A program made the position numbers and the translations under genes. The notes under the pieces were generated by a model. It was not told the DNA's origin. It saw only the letters and a program-made list of their open reading frames with translations, and made no database searches. Shown piece after piece: positions 25,967 through 34,120 of a stretch of DNA of 64,000 nucleotides; position 1 is the first letter of the stretch; the number at the start of each line of letters is the position of its first letter. Source of the DNA: VAZQ01 sp034669045 (GTDB lineage: Bacteria; Pseudomonadota; Alphaproteobacteria; Rhizobiales; Xanthobacteraceae). The stretch spans positions 37,730 through 101,729 of the forward strand of contig JAXDOD010000102.1 in NCBI GenBank assembly GCA_034669045.1. Reading direction: 5' to 3'.

Positions 25967-28012
25967 TCAATAATGGCCGGCCAGTTCTTTTTCCGGGGCG
26001 CCGGCCCGCTTGTCATAGAGGTAGGCACCCTTCTTGTTGCCCCACCACACGACCTCGCGGCACCAGGCCTGGAAGTCGTCATAGGGCTTGGAGGAGCGGT
26101 CGATGGTCTCGACCATCGGACGCACCACCAGCGTGGCCTCCTCGCCATTGCGCACCGCGTTCCAATAGCCGAGCAGGTCATAGTTCAGGCGCATGGTGAG
26201 GTCATCGCGGACGAACGGCTGGCGCACCAGCGCGCGGTTGAGCTTAACTGCCGCAGCCATGGCGTCGAGCGGCGCTGTGGGACTATGCGCGGTGACGAGG
26301 GCGAGCATCAGCCGGCCGGCCTCCTCGTAGAAGGCGTCGAACTTGCCTTCCGCGGTCAGCTTGATGAAGACGTATTCGTCGGTGGGCCAATAGATGCCGA
26401 GATAGTCCCTGGAATAGACGTATTCCGGCCCGCCCTGCTGGATCGACCGCGCTTCGTCCTCGAACAGCGCGACGATCGCCGCGATCGTCGGGAAGGCGCC
26501 GGCATCGGCGTTGATGAAGGCTTCGATCATGTCGCGATAGGCCAGGCCGGAAATGCCGTGCGCCAGCAGCAGCGGAATTTGGAACAGCTTGTCGAAATGC
26601 AGGAGCGCGGTCATCCAGCAGAAAATCCGCGTGCGGCGCCACTCCGCGTGCGGCATCGCCGCCGTCGCGATCACCAGATCCTGCACCTCGGGCACGTCGT
26701 CATCGAGCTCGACGCGCTCGCCGTGGATGTTGATGATTTTCGATTCGACCGAGATCATCCCGTATTTCGCCTGATACGCCGGGTCGCCCATTTCGGCATT
26801 CGGCAGGATGGCGAGATTGTTGAACTGGATGCGGTTGTGCTGGCCGCTCTCGATCAGGCGATCGACGCCGCGCACGAAGGAGTCGTAGGTCTCGCCCGGC
26901 AGGCCGAGGATGAGATCGGAATAGGTTTCGACGCGGTCGCGCGTGAAGCGGCGCTGCAGCTCGAGATAAGTGTCGAGCGAGATGTTGTCGCGCTTGATCG
27001 CGGTGAGCGTAGGCGCATCGACGCTCTGCATCGACAGGGCGACGCCCTTGTTGAGACCGGCGTCGGAGAGGACCTTCTGCGTCTCGTACGCGCGTTCGGT
27101 GGCGTTCTTGGTGTTCTGCACCGAGAGCGCGATCGGATAGCCGGTCTCGCGCTTCACCTTGGCCACGTAGCGCGCGATGTCGACGTCGCGCTTCTTGATG
27201 CCAAAATTCGCGTCGCAGCAGAAGATGTATTCGACGCGCTTGTCCGCGAACCAGTCGACTTCCTCGAACAGCCGGTCGTCGCCGAACCGCGTGACCTTGG
27301 CCGCGGTCGCCGAGCCCCAGTCGCAGAACGTGCAGCGGAACGGGCAGCCGCGGTTGGTCTCCCACAGTCCGATCCAGCTCTCCTGCGGATTGGCCGCCAT
27401 GAGACGGTCGAAAGCGCCTTCGAGGAACGGCGAGGGAATCTCGTCGAGGTCGTTGATGCGTGTACCGTTGGGGTTGCGCACGAACGTGCCGTCGGGCGCA
27501 AGAAAGCTCACGCCCGGTAGCGCGTCCCATGTGCGCCGAGGGAATTCTTCGAGAATGCGCAGGAAGATCGCTTCGCCCTCGTTGTGGACGGCGAGGTCCA
27601 CCCAGGGATTGGCGCGCAGGAACGTCTCCGGCTGGTCGGGCACATGCGGTCCGCCGAACACGATGAGCACGTTCGGATTGCGCGCCTTCAGGCGCCGCGC
27701 GATCTCCAGCGAGATGCGGCCGTTCCAAACATAGGTGCTGAACCCGACGAGATCGGCGTCGACCAGTTCCTCGACGGCTTGCGCGATCCGCACCCGCTTG
27801 TAGAGCGGAAGCAGGAACCGGTAGCGCGACGGATCGGCTGCCTTCTTCTCGATATAGGACTGCAGGAGCGCGACCGAATAGGGCAGATAATTCTGGCCGG
27901 AGAACGAGTTATTGATCTGGACGAGCCCGACGGTCACGGGCGGGGAGCCGCCGCCGCGCGCCATGGCTTTTGCCTGCGCCATCGGCCCTGTTGTCCCACC
28001 TGACCCTTCCAT
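25967..28012 (-). CDS. B12-binding domain / radical SAM protein
   Basis: About 681 residues. Residues 30-170 resemble a cobalamin-binding domain (V-G-F-S-T-Y-V-W-N, F-G-G-P-H-V-P). The radical-SAM cluster motif C-P-F-R-C-T-F-C lies at about residue 222, followed by D-W-G-S and G-L-P-G-E-T-Y. The last 230 residues form a helical extension of unknown role. Such proteins often methylate or rearrange unreactive carbons, and relatives occur in glycan clusters. Start choice: ATG at 28012 is preferred (GGTGGAA upstream), with 28048 and 27964 as alternatives. Likely role: modification of a sugar precursor, which is inference. Confidence 0.85.
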   Translation of the reverse strand: MEGSGGTTGPMAQAKAMARGGGSPPVTVGLVQINNSFSGQNYLPYSVALLQSYIEKKAADPSRYRFLLPLYKRVRIAQAVEELVDADLVGFSTYVWNGRISLEIARRLKARNPNVLIVFGGPHVPDQPETFLRANPWVDLAVHNEGEAIFLRILEEFPRRTWDALPGVSFLAPDGTFVRNPNGTRINDLDEIPSPFLEGAFDRLMAANPQESWIGLWETNRGCPFRCTFCDWGSATAAKVTRFGDDRLFEEVDWFADKRVEYIFCCDANFGIKKRDVDIARYVAKVKRETGYPIALSVQNTKNATERAYETQKVLSDAGLNKGVALSMQSVDAPTLTAIKRDNISLDTYLELQRRFTRDRVETYSDLILGLPGETYDSFVRGVDRLIESGQHNRIQFNNLAILPNAEMGDPAYQAKYGMISVESKIINIHGERVELDDDVPEVQDLVIATAAMPHAEWRRTRIFCWMTALLHFDKLFQIPLLLAHGISGLAYRDMIEAFINADAGAFPTIAAIVALFEDEARSIQQGGPEYVYSRDYLGIYWPTDEYVFIKLTAEGKFDAFYEEAGRLMLALVTAHSPTAPLDAMAAAVKLNRALVRQPFVRDDLTMRLNYDLLGYWNAVRNGEEATLVVRPMVETIDRSSKPYDDFQAWCREVVWWGNKKGAYLYDKRAGAPEKELAGHY

Positions 28013-28140
28013 AGGTATTATTCCACCACGGCCCTGATTGCGTCTCACGCGGAAAGCGGGTTTGTCCCGGTTCCGGACCTGTTCACCCGCAGATCCGCAA
28101 ACTACAACGCGCGGCGCATCAACTCAACTCGCGGCCGGCC

Positions 28141-28689
28141 CTATTCCGCCATCAGCGCCAGCGCGATCAGCGCGACATCGGCCAGCACGCAAAACTCCCC
28201 CTGGCGCATCGCATCGATGACGTCTTGGCGGGTGAGGAGTTCGATCTCGGTCTCTTCGAGGTCATCGGAATCGATCTCCCGCATCTTGACCCCGCCCCGG
28301 GCGGTGAAGAAATGGACGGTGGCGCCGCCCTGGCTCGCATGGGTCCGGAAGCTCTGGACCTGACGCCATTGCGAGCAGCGATATCCGGTTTCCTCCATGA
28401 GCTCGCGTTGCGCGGCAGCCAGGGGCTCTTCGCCCGGCTCGACATGCCCGGCCGGCAGGGTGAGGGTGACCCTGCGGATGCCGTGCTTGTACTGGCGCTC
28501 GCAGATGAATTTGCCCTCGACGGTTTCCGCGAAGACGATCGAATAGACCGGCATTTCGACCTGGCAATAGTCGTCGACGATGCGGCCGTCGGGTAGCTCG
28601 ACAGTCTCGAGGAACACCGCGATCCGCGGGTCGAGCCGGAAGAGTTCCCGGCGCGCGAGCGTCTTCCAGGGCTCGAGAGGTTTCGCCAT
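28141..28689 (-). CDS. Nudix hydrolase
   Basis: A 182-residue protein with a complete Nudix box, G-H-V-E-P-G-E...R-E-L-M-E-E-T-G-Y, matching Gx5Ex7REUxEExGU. The flanking sequence (V-Y-S-I-V-F-A-E-T, Y-K-H-G-I-R-R-V) resembles ADP-ribose/nucleotide-sugar pyrophosphatases. The ATG at 28689 follows the upstream SDR stop by 13 bases; longer reading frames overlap that gene. In a nucleotide-sugar operon it could hydrolyse a by-product or regulate the GDP-sugar pool. Confidence 0.9.
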   Translation of the reverse strand: MAKPLEPWKTLARRELFRLDPRIAVFLETVELPDGRIVDDYCQVEMPVYSIVFAETVEGKFICERQYKHGIRRVTLTLPAGHVEPGEEPLAAAQRELMEETGYRCSQWRQVQSFRTHASQGGATVHFFTARGGVKMREIDSDDLEETEIELLTRQDVIDAMRQGEFCVLADVALIALALMAE

Positions 28690-28702
28690 CGGATCGGGGC
28701 TC

Positions 28703-29671
28703 CTAGGCCGGCAAACTCTGCCGCGGGGTCGCGGCATACCACTGCACCAGGTCGCGCAGGCCGTCCTCGAGCGCAATCGCCGGCGTAAAGCCGAGGAGGC
28801 GCTTGGCTTTCGACGTATCGACGACGCGCACCGGGATCGTCGTCGGCTTGGCGGCGTCGAAACGCACCTCGGCGCCGCCGTGGCCGGCTGCGCCGAGAAT
28901 GATCTCGACGAGCCGCCGGACAGTGACACCCGCGCCATAGCCGATGTTCACCGGGTCGCAAGCGGCGTGCTTTTCCATCGTCAGGAGACAGCCGCGCGCC
29001 AAATCCTCGACATGCAGGAAATCGCGCACCTCCTCGCCGGTGCCCCAGACCTCGAACGGGTTCATCTTGTCCACGGCTTTGCGCACTAGCGCCGGGATCA
29101 CGTGGCTGGTGTCGGGCCGGAAATTATCGTGCCGGCCATAGATCGCGGTCGGCCGCACCAGCGCGACCTGGACGGCGGAGCGGCTCGCCACGAACTCGGC
29201 CATGCGTTCGAGGTAGCGGCGCATCCAGCCGTAGCCGAGATAGGACGGATGCACCGGCCCGCTCCACATCTCCTCCTCCCGGATCGGATGCTCGGAAGCC
29301 GGATAACCGGTGCTGCTCCCGAAGATCAATATCCGCTCGACCTGCGCCGTCCACGCCGCCTGCAGCACCTGCGAGGTCAGCACCAGGTTGCCGGTGATCG
29401 ATCCCATCGCGTTGCTGGCGGCAAGGCCGGCGGCCCCGACCGAGCCGGCCGCGTGGAATACGAAGTCGACACCCTTCATGACGGCGACGCAGTCGGCCTG
29501 CCGGGTCAGGTCGGCCTGCACGGTCTCGATGCGCGGGTCCGTCACGAGCGGCGCCCGTTCATGGACCGGGATGCGCACGCGCGCGCCCTGCCCCAGCAAC
29601 GCCTTGACGATATGCGTGCCGACGAAGCCGCTCCCTCCCGTCACCAGCGACAGCCGATTTTCGAAGAACAT
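28703..29671 (-). CDS. NAD-dependent epimerase/reductase (extended SDR) with Lys-to-Arg change in the catalytic pair
   Basis: A 322-residue SDR with G-G-S-G-F-V-G-T-H at 12-20 and a GSST strand at about 118-121. The catalytic motif YxxxK appears as Y147-G-W-M-R151, so Lys is replaced by Arg. The protein aligns well with the SDR at 32113-33093 (both have HPSYLG-x-GW-x-x-RY and a shared P-F-E-V-W-G). It resembles GDP-fucose-synthase-like C4 reductases. In the heptose operon a role in reducing or epimerising a GDP-4-keto-sugar is plausible. Confidence 0.82.
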   Translation of the reverse strand: MFFENRLSLVTGGSGFVGTHIVKALLGQGARVRIPVHERAPLVTDPRIETVQADLTRQADCVAVMKGVDFVFHAAGSVGAAGLAASNAMGSITGNLVLTSQVLQAAWTAQVERILIFGSSTGYPASEHPIREEEMWSGPVHPSYLGYGWMRRYLERMAEFVASRSAVQVALVRPTAIYGRHDNFRPDTSHVIPALVRKAVDKMNPFEVWGTGEEVRDFLHVEDLARGCLLTMEKHAACDPVNIGYGAGVTVRRLVEIILGAAGHGGAEVRFDAAKPTTIPVRVVDTSKAKRLLGFTPAIALEDGLRDLVQWYAATPRQSLPA

Positions 29672-29689
29672 CCGGCCCTCGCTTGGCGG

Positions 29690-30595
29690 CTAGACCGCGC
29701 GGCGCGCTCCGGGCGCGGCCAGGCCGGGCGCCTGGTCAAGGAGCCGCTGCGCGGCGGCGCGGATGCCCGAGGGGTCGAGCCCGATGCGTTTGCGGATATC
29801 GTGCACGGTTCCGTAGTAGCAGCAGAATGCGTCCGGCAGCCCGTGATAATACGCGTTGAGGCCGCCGGTTTCCGAGACCGCCTCATAGAGCCCATGAGCA
29901 TCGTGCACCACCAGGATGCGCGTGTCGCGGAAGCGCTCGATCAGCGCCTTGTCGATCGGCTTGAGGGTATGGAAGTAGACGAGATTGACGGGAAGGTCGC
30001 GGCAGGCCTCGATCACGTTCGGCAGCAGCGGGCCGGCGGTCATCACGGTCACGGCGCCGCCGACATTCTTGATGAGCGTGCCCTTGCCGAATTCGAGATT
30101 GGTCTCGATCGTGTGCGGGTTGTCGGAGAGCCGGAAATAGCTCGGACGCTGGTTGTTGTATTGCGACCGCAGCAGCGCATCGACTTCGCGCACCGACCCG
30201 GGCTGAATCACCTCCATGCCCGGCAGGAGGCGGAGCACCGCGAGGTCGGTCCAGGCGTGATGGGTCGCGCCGTCCCAGGCATAGTCGAAGGTCGCGCCGC
30301 AGGTGACGATATTGCCGCCGAACTCGTTGTAGCACATGTCGAGCTTGATCTGCTCGAGGCTGCGCTCGGTCATGAACGGCGCGATCGAGTGCACGAACGG
30401 GTGGAAGCCCTGCGAGCTCAGGCCCGCGGTCACGCTGATCAGCGTGTTCTCGCAGATGCCCATGTTGTAGAAGCGGTTCGGATACTTGTCCTGGAAGTCC
30501 TTGAACAGGAAGAAGCTGATGTCGCCCAGGATGACGACGACGCGGTCGTCCTGCGCAGCAAGATCGAGGCAGGTGTTCTTAAACTGCCGCCGCAT
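29690..30595 (-). CDS. Transketolase, C-terminal subunit
   Basis: A 301-residue protein holding the pyrimidine-binding and C-terminal domains of transketolase: D-R-V-V-V-I-L-G-D-I near the start, M-G-I-C-E-N-T-L with the catalytic Glu, and H-H-A-W-T-D-L-A-V-L. It overlaps the N-terminal-subunit gene by 17 bases, so the two are surely co-translated and form one alpha2-beta2-type enzyme. Inside a heptose operon it could make sedoheptulose-7-phosphate, the substrate of GmhA. Transfer of a C2 unit to a keto-sugar is the alternative. Confidence 0.9.
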   Translation of the reverse strand: MRRQFKNTCLDLAAQDDRVVVILGDISFFLFKDFQDKYPNRFYNMGICENTLISVTAGLSSQGFHPFVHSIAPFMTERSLEQIKLDMCYNEFGGNIVTCGATFDYAWDGATHHAWTDLAVLRLLPGMEVIQPGSVREVDALLRSQYNNQRPSYFRLSDNPHTIETNLEFGKGTLIKNVGGAVTVMTAGPLLPNVIEACRDLPVNLVYFHTLKPIDKALIERFRDTRILVVHDAHGLYEAVSETGGLNAYYHGLPDAFCCYYGTVHDIRKRIGLDPSGIRAAAQRLLDQAPGLAAPGARRAV

Positions 30596-31361
30596 CGAGC
30601 TCTCCCATCAGCGTCACGAGCTCGTCGGCCTTCGGCGACTTGCGGTGCCATTCATAGACGTTGTCGATCATGGTCCGGCAGCCATGCCCCTTGACGGTGT
30701 CCGCGACGATGACGCGAACCCCCTTGGCCGGTGTCGCCAGCGCGCCCTTGAGCGCCGCGACGTCGTGGCCCGGCACCTGGACCACGTCACAGCCGAAGGC
30801 GCGGAAGCGCTCGGCTGGATTGGGGATCGGCAGCGAGCGCTCCTGCGAATGGTTGTGGTCGTAGAGCACCGTGAGGTTGTCGAGCTTGAGGTTGGTGGCG
30901 ACCATGATCGCTTCCCAGACCGAGCCTTCGTTCGATTCGCCGTCGCCGATCAGGGTGTAGACGCGGCGCGGGCTACCGGAGATTTTCGCCGCGAGCGCGA
31001 CGCCGACCGCAAGCCCGATGCCGTGGCCGAGCGAACCGGTCGAGGCCTCGACCCCCGGCACCTTCATGCGGTCCGGATGGCAGCCGAATTTCGACTGGTA
31101 GGCGCCGAAGCTTGCGACCTCGTCGAAGCCGAAATAGCCGCTGGCCGCGAGCACGCAATAGAAACCCAGCGATGCATGCCCCTTGCTGAGGATGAAGATG
31201 TCGCGCTCCGCCATGTCCGGCCGCTTGGGATCGTGGCGCATGGTCGAATACAGCGCGAACAGCATTTCCACGATCGAGAACGAGGTCGGGATGTGGCCGT
31301 GGCCCGACTTATGCGACGCCGACAGGATTTCCGAGCGGATACGCTTGCAGAGCGGGTCCAT
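30579..31361 (-). CDS. Transketolase, N-terminal (thiamine-diphosphate binding) subunit
   Basis: A 260-residue protein with the TPP motif starting G-D-G-E-S-N-E-G-S and ending near N-L-T-V-L, plus substrate-binding S-G-H-G-H-I-P-T-S, S-K-G-H-A-S-L-G-F and G-S-L-G-H-G-I-G. The ATG at 31361 overlaps the methyltransferase stop by one base; the longer frame to 31475 lies in that gene. Together with the next gene it gives the full three-domain transketolase as two chains. It is not in a central-metabolism context but inside a nucleotide-sugar operon. Confidence 0.92.
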   Translation of the reverse strand: MDPLCKRIRSEILSASHKSGHGHIPTSFSIVEMLFALYSTMRHDPKRPDMAERDIFILSKGHASLGFYCVLAASGYFGFDEVASFGAYQSKFGCHPDRMKVPGVEASTGSLGHGIGLAVGVALAAKISGSPRRVYTLIGDGESNEGSVWEAIMVATNLKLDNLTVLYDHNHSQERSLPIPNPAERFRAFGCDVVQVPGHDVAALKGALATPAKGVRVIVADTVKGHGCRTMIDNVYEWHRKSPKADELVTLMGELDAAAV

Positions 31362-32125
31362 CACAGCACCGTGTAGGATATGCGGGCCGTCATGGGAAGC
31401 CGCTCGATCTTGAGATCGCTGAGCCCGAACACCTCGCGCAGCGCAATGGTCTCGCCGGGAAAGTAGGGATCGCATAGTTCGTCGAACACCAGCACGCTGC
31501 CTTTGAACAGGTGCGGCTTGATGGCCGCGAGCGCCGCCTTGGTCGGCTCGTAGATGTCGAAGTCGAGGATCGCGAGCGAAATCAGCGTCTCCGGATGCTG
31601 CTTGAGATAGGCCGGGATCGTGTCGGCCGCGTCGCCGCGCACCAGTTCGTATTTCTTGAGATGCGGGATCGGATTGAGCGCTTCTTGCAAGGCCAAAAGC
31701 CGGTCGAGATATTGCTCGTAATTCTCGCTCACCGAGAACGAACCGTCGACCGAGTTGCAGAACGTGCCGTCCTTCTCGCTCATGCCTTTGAAGCCGGCGA
31801 AGGTGTCGAAGCCGACAATCTTTCGATGGCGGTTGAACGGCTCGAAGATCCCGCGCAGCGCCGAGAGGACGGACAGCGACTGCCCCCAGCGCACGCCGAA
31901 TTCCATGATCACGCCGTGGGTGTTGAGGATCTTCTTGTAGATCTCGTGGAAGAACAGCACGCGCGAGAGCGCCTTGGACGTGAGGAACAGGCCGAGGTTC
32001 GGCAGGATTTCGTCGTCAGGCAGCGGCGCCGCCTTGAACAGCTCCACGAAGGCGCGCGCCACGTCCTTCTCGCTCTGGCTCGAGAGGATGATCGCGTCGT
32101 GCTTGTCGGTCTTTATTTCCGCCAT
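31361..32125 (-). CDS. TylF/MycF-like SAM-dependent methyltransferase
   Basis: A 254-residue protein. The SAM site is V-I-M-E-F-G-V-R-W-G, followed by F-D-T-F-A-G-F, and a metal/acid phrase L-A-I-L-D-F-D-I-Y-E-P-T near residue 185. This is the pattern of macrocin-type sugar O-methyltransferases. The ATG at 32125 overlaps the end of the upstream SDR by 13 bases; a GTG at 32146 is possible. A heptose O-methyltransferase is a reasonable guess from its position. Confidence 0.85.
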   Translation of the reverse strand: MAEIKTDKHDAIILSSQSEKDVARAFVELFKAAPLPDDEILPNLGLFLTSKALSRVLFFHEIYKKILNTHGVIMEFGVRWGQSLSVLSALRGIFEPFNRHRKIVGFDTFAGFKGMSEKDGTFCNSVDGSFSVSENYEQYLDRLLALQEALNPIPHLKKYELVRGDAADTIPAYLKQHPETLISLAILDFDIYEPTKAALAAIKPHLFKGSVLVFDELCDPYFPGETIALREVFGLSDLKIERLPMTARISYTVL

Positions 32126-33093
32126 GTGTGCCTGTTGGCCTTCCACCAGTCGAAAGTCCGCCGCACCCCCGCCTCGATACCGACCGTGGGTGCCCAGCCG
32201 AGCGCGCGCCCGGCCTTGGAGCAGTCGAGCGCGCGCAGACGGATGGTCTGCGGCTGGTCGTCCTTATAGCGAAGCTCGCGCGGGTTGTGCGCGGCCTGAT
32301 CCAGGCACCAGTCGACGACCTCGCCAACTTTCGTCATGCGTCCCGAGCCGATGTTGAAGACGTCGAACGTGATCTCGGCGGTGTTCAGCATTTTGACGAT
32401 CGCCGCACCGACATCGTCCGCGTAGACCACGTCACGGACGACTTCGGGGCTCCCCCAGACTTCGAACGGATCGGCCCGGTCCGCCGCCTTGCGGATCGTC
32501 GCTGCGATGAAGTTCGATGCATCGGGATCGAACTTGGCGTAAGGCCCGAACACGTTGGCGAGGCGCGCGATCACGATCTCCATCCCGGCGCTGTGGTGCC
32601 AGAACGCGCAGGCCTTCTCGATGTAGCGCTTGGCCCAGCCGACCCCGAGATAGCTCGGGTGAGGGTCCTCATCGAGCGCCAGTTGATCCTCGCGGATGAA
32701 GCCATCGAACTCCTGATAGACCGTTGCGGTGCTCACATACACCACCCGCCGGACCCCCGCCAAGTGGAATGCGTCGAGCATGCGCAGGTCCATCACCACG
32801 TTGTCGGTCACCTGCTTCCACGGCTCGCTCTGCGCCATGCGCGCCCCGCCGGTGACCGCCGCGGCCATCACGGCGCAATCGCAGCCGGCCGCGACCGAAG
32901 TACAATCGGCGGCCTCGCGCAGGTCGGCCTCGACGTATTCGACCGCGGGATGTTCGACGAACGCGCCGGCGCGATTGCGATAGGGAACCCGGATGCGCGC
33001 GTCCGGCGCGACCGCCAGGACCTGCCGCACAACCGCCGATCCCGTCATGCCGGTGCCGCCGGCGACGAGGACACGCTTGCCGCTCAGATCCAT
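32113..33093 (-). CDS. NAD-dependent epimerase/reductase (extended SDR) with Tyr-to-Val change in the catalytic pair
   Basis: A 326-residue SDR starting MDLSGKRVLVAGGTGMTGSA. It is a paralogue of the SDR at 28703-29671. At the position of the catalytic YxxxK it has V151-G-W-A-K155, so the Tyr is missing while the Lys stays. A Thr/Ser-rich S-T-A-T-V-Y strand is kept. The start at 33093 follows the dehydratase stop by 10 bases; a GTG at 33126 would overlap it. Either the catalytic acid is another Tyr (for example Y148) or the protein has lost normal redox chemistry. Confidence 0.82.
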   Translation of the reverse strand: MDLSGKRVLVAGGTGMTGSAVVRQVLAVAPDARIRVPYRNRAGAFVEHPAVEYVEADLREAADCTSVAAGCDCAVMAAAVTGGARMAQSEPWKQVTDNVVMDLRMLDAFHLAGVRRVVYVSTATVYQEFDGFIREDQLALDEDPHPSYLGVGWAKRYIEKACAFWHHSAGMEIVIARLANVFGPYAKFDPDASNFIAATIRKAADRADPFEVWGSPEVVRDVVYADDVGAAIVKMLNTAEITFDVFNIGSGRMTKVGEVVDWCLDQAAHNPRELRYKDDQPQTIRLRALDCSKAGRALGWAPTVGIEAGVRRTFDWWKANRHTWRK

Positions 33094-33103
33094 CGGGTCA
33101 TCA

Positions 33104-34120
33104 TCAGCGGGTCGGGAAGGTTTCACCCCTGGCGATACGGGCGCGCCAGTAGTCCAGAAGGTCGCTCATCGTCTGCTCGAAGGGAATTTCGGGTTTCCAG
33201 CCGACGTGCCGGGCGAATTTCGTGGTGTCGGGCACCTGCAGGTCGGCATCGATCGGCCGCAGCCGCTGGGGATCCGCTTCGATCCGGATGTCCTTGCGCG
33301 TCGAAAGCGAGAGCAAACTCTTGAGCATGTCGCCCACGGTACAGGAGAAAGTGCCGCCGATATTGTAGTAGGCACCGGGCACCGGCTTGACCGTGACCAG
33401 CATGTGATACGCGCGCACGGCGTCGCGCACGTCGGCCCAGGTGCGCATCGACTGCAGGTTCCCGGTCTTCACCACCGGCGGGATCAACCCTGCCTCGCTC
33501 ATGGCGATCTGCTTGGCGAAGGTCGATTCGGCGAAGACGTCGCCGCGGCGCGGGCCGGTATGGGTGAACATGCGCGTCGTCATCACCGTCATGCCGTAGG
33601 CTTCCGCGTAGAAGCGGCCGATGAGGTCGGTGCCGACCTTGGAGATGGCGTAGGGCGAGGCCGGGTGGAACGTGCACTCCTCGCCGATCGGGAGCTTCTC
33701 CTTCGAGACCCGGCCGAAGACTTCCGAGGACGAGCATACATGGATGACCGGCTTGAGCCCTTCGGCGCCGCGGATCGCCTCCAGGAGCCGCGCGGTGCCC
33801 TGGATGTTGGTATCGTAGGTGTCGAGCGGCGAGGAAAAGCTGGTGGTCGGAAAGCTCTGCGCCGCGAGGTGGAAAACGTAGTCCGGCCGCGACTTGGCGA
33901 CCACGTCGATGAGCGAGACGGTGTCGCGCAGTTCGCCGTAGACGAGTTCGATGCGGTCCTTGGCATTGATGCGCGGCATCAGGTGGCGGATGTTGTCGAG
34001 CGGGCTGCGCCAGCGGCACATCCCGTACACGTCCCAGTCCGTGTGCTCGATCAGGTAATCCGTCAGATGCGAGCCGACCATTCCGGTCATGCCGGTCACA
34101 AGCGCCCGTTTCCTGCTCAT
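33104..34120 (-). CDS. GDP-mannose 4,6-dehydratase homologue, possibly a GDP-heptose 4,6-dehydratase
   Basis: A 338-residue SDR: V-T-G-M-T-G-M-V-G-S-H at the start, S-S-S-E-V-F-G, the catalytic P-Y-A-I-S-K, and a GMD-like C-S-S-S plus R-T-W-A-D-V-R-D pattern. GMD enzymes make GDP-4-keto-6-deoxymannose; homologues in Campylobacter and Yersinia act on GDP-heptose. The gene shares an operon with gmhA and the HddC-GmhB fusion and no GDP-mannose-making gene is visible here, so I favour GDP-heptose as substrate. That is inference. Start ATG overlaps the ugd stop as ATGA. Confidence 0.85.
   Translation of the reverse strand: MSRKRALVTGMTGMVGSHLTDYLIEHTDWDVYGMCRWRSPLDNIRHLMPRINAKDRIELVYGELRDTVSLIDVVAKSRPDYVFHLAAQSFPTTSFSSPLDTYDTNIQGTARLLEAIRGAEGLKPVIHVCSSSEVFGRVSKEKLPIGEECTFHPASPYAISKVGTDLIGRFYAEAYGMTVMTTRMFTHTGPRRGDVFAESTFAKQIAMSEAGLIPPVVKTGNLQSMRTWADVRDAVRAYHMLVTVKPVPGAYYNIGGTFSCTVGDMLKSLLSLSTRKDIRIEADPQRLRPIDADLQVPDTTKFARHVGWKPEIPFEQTMSDLLDYWRARIARGETFPTR

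Noticed and set aside
25868..30694. Long plus-strand open frames (550 and 530 codons) opposite the radical-SAM, SDR and transketolase genes
   Set aside because: Antisense shadows of conserved genes, with no recognisable motif and biased composition.
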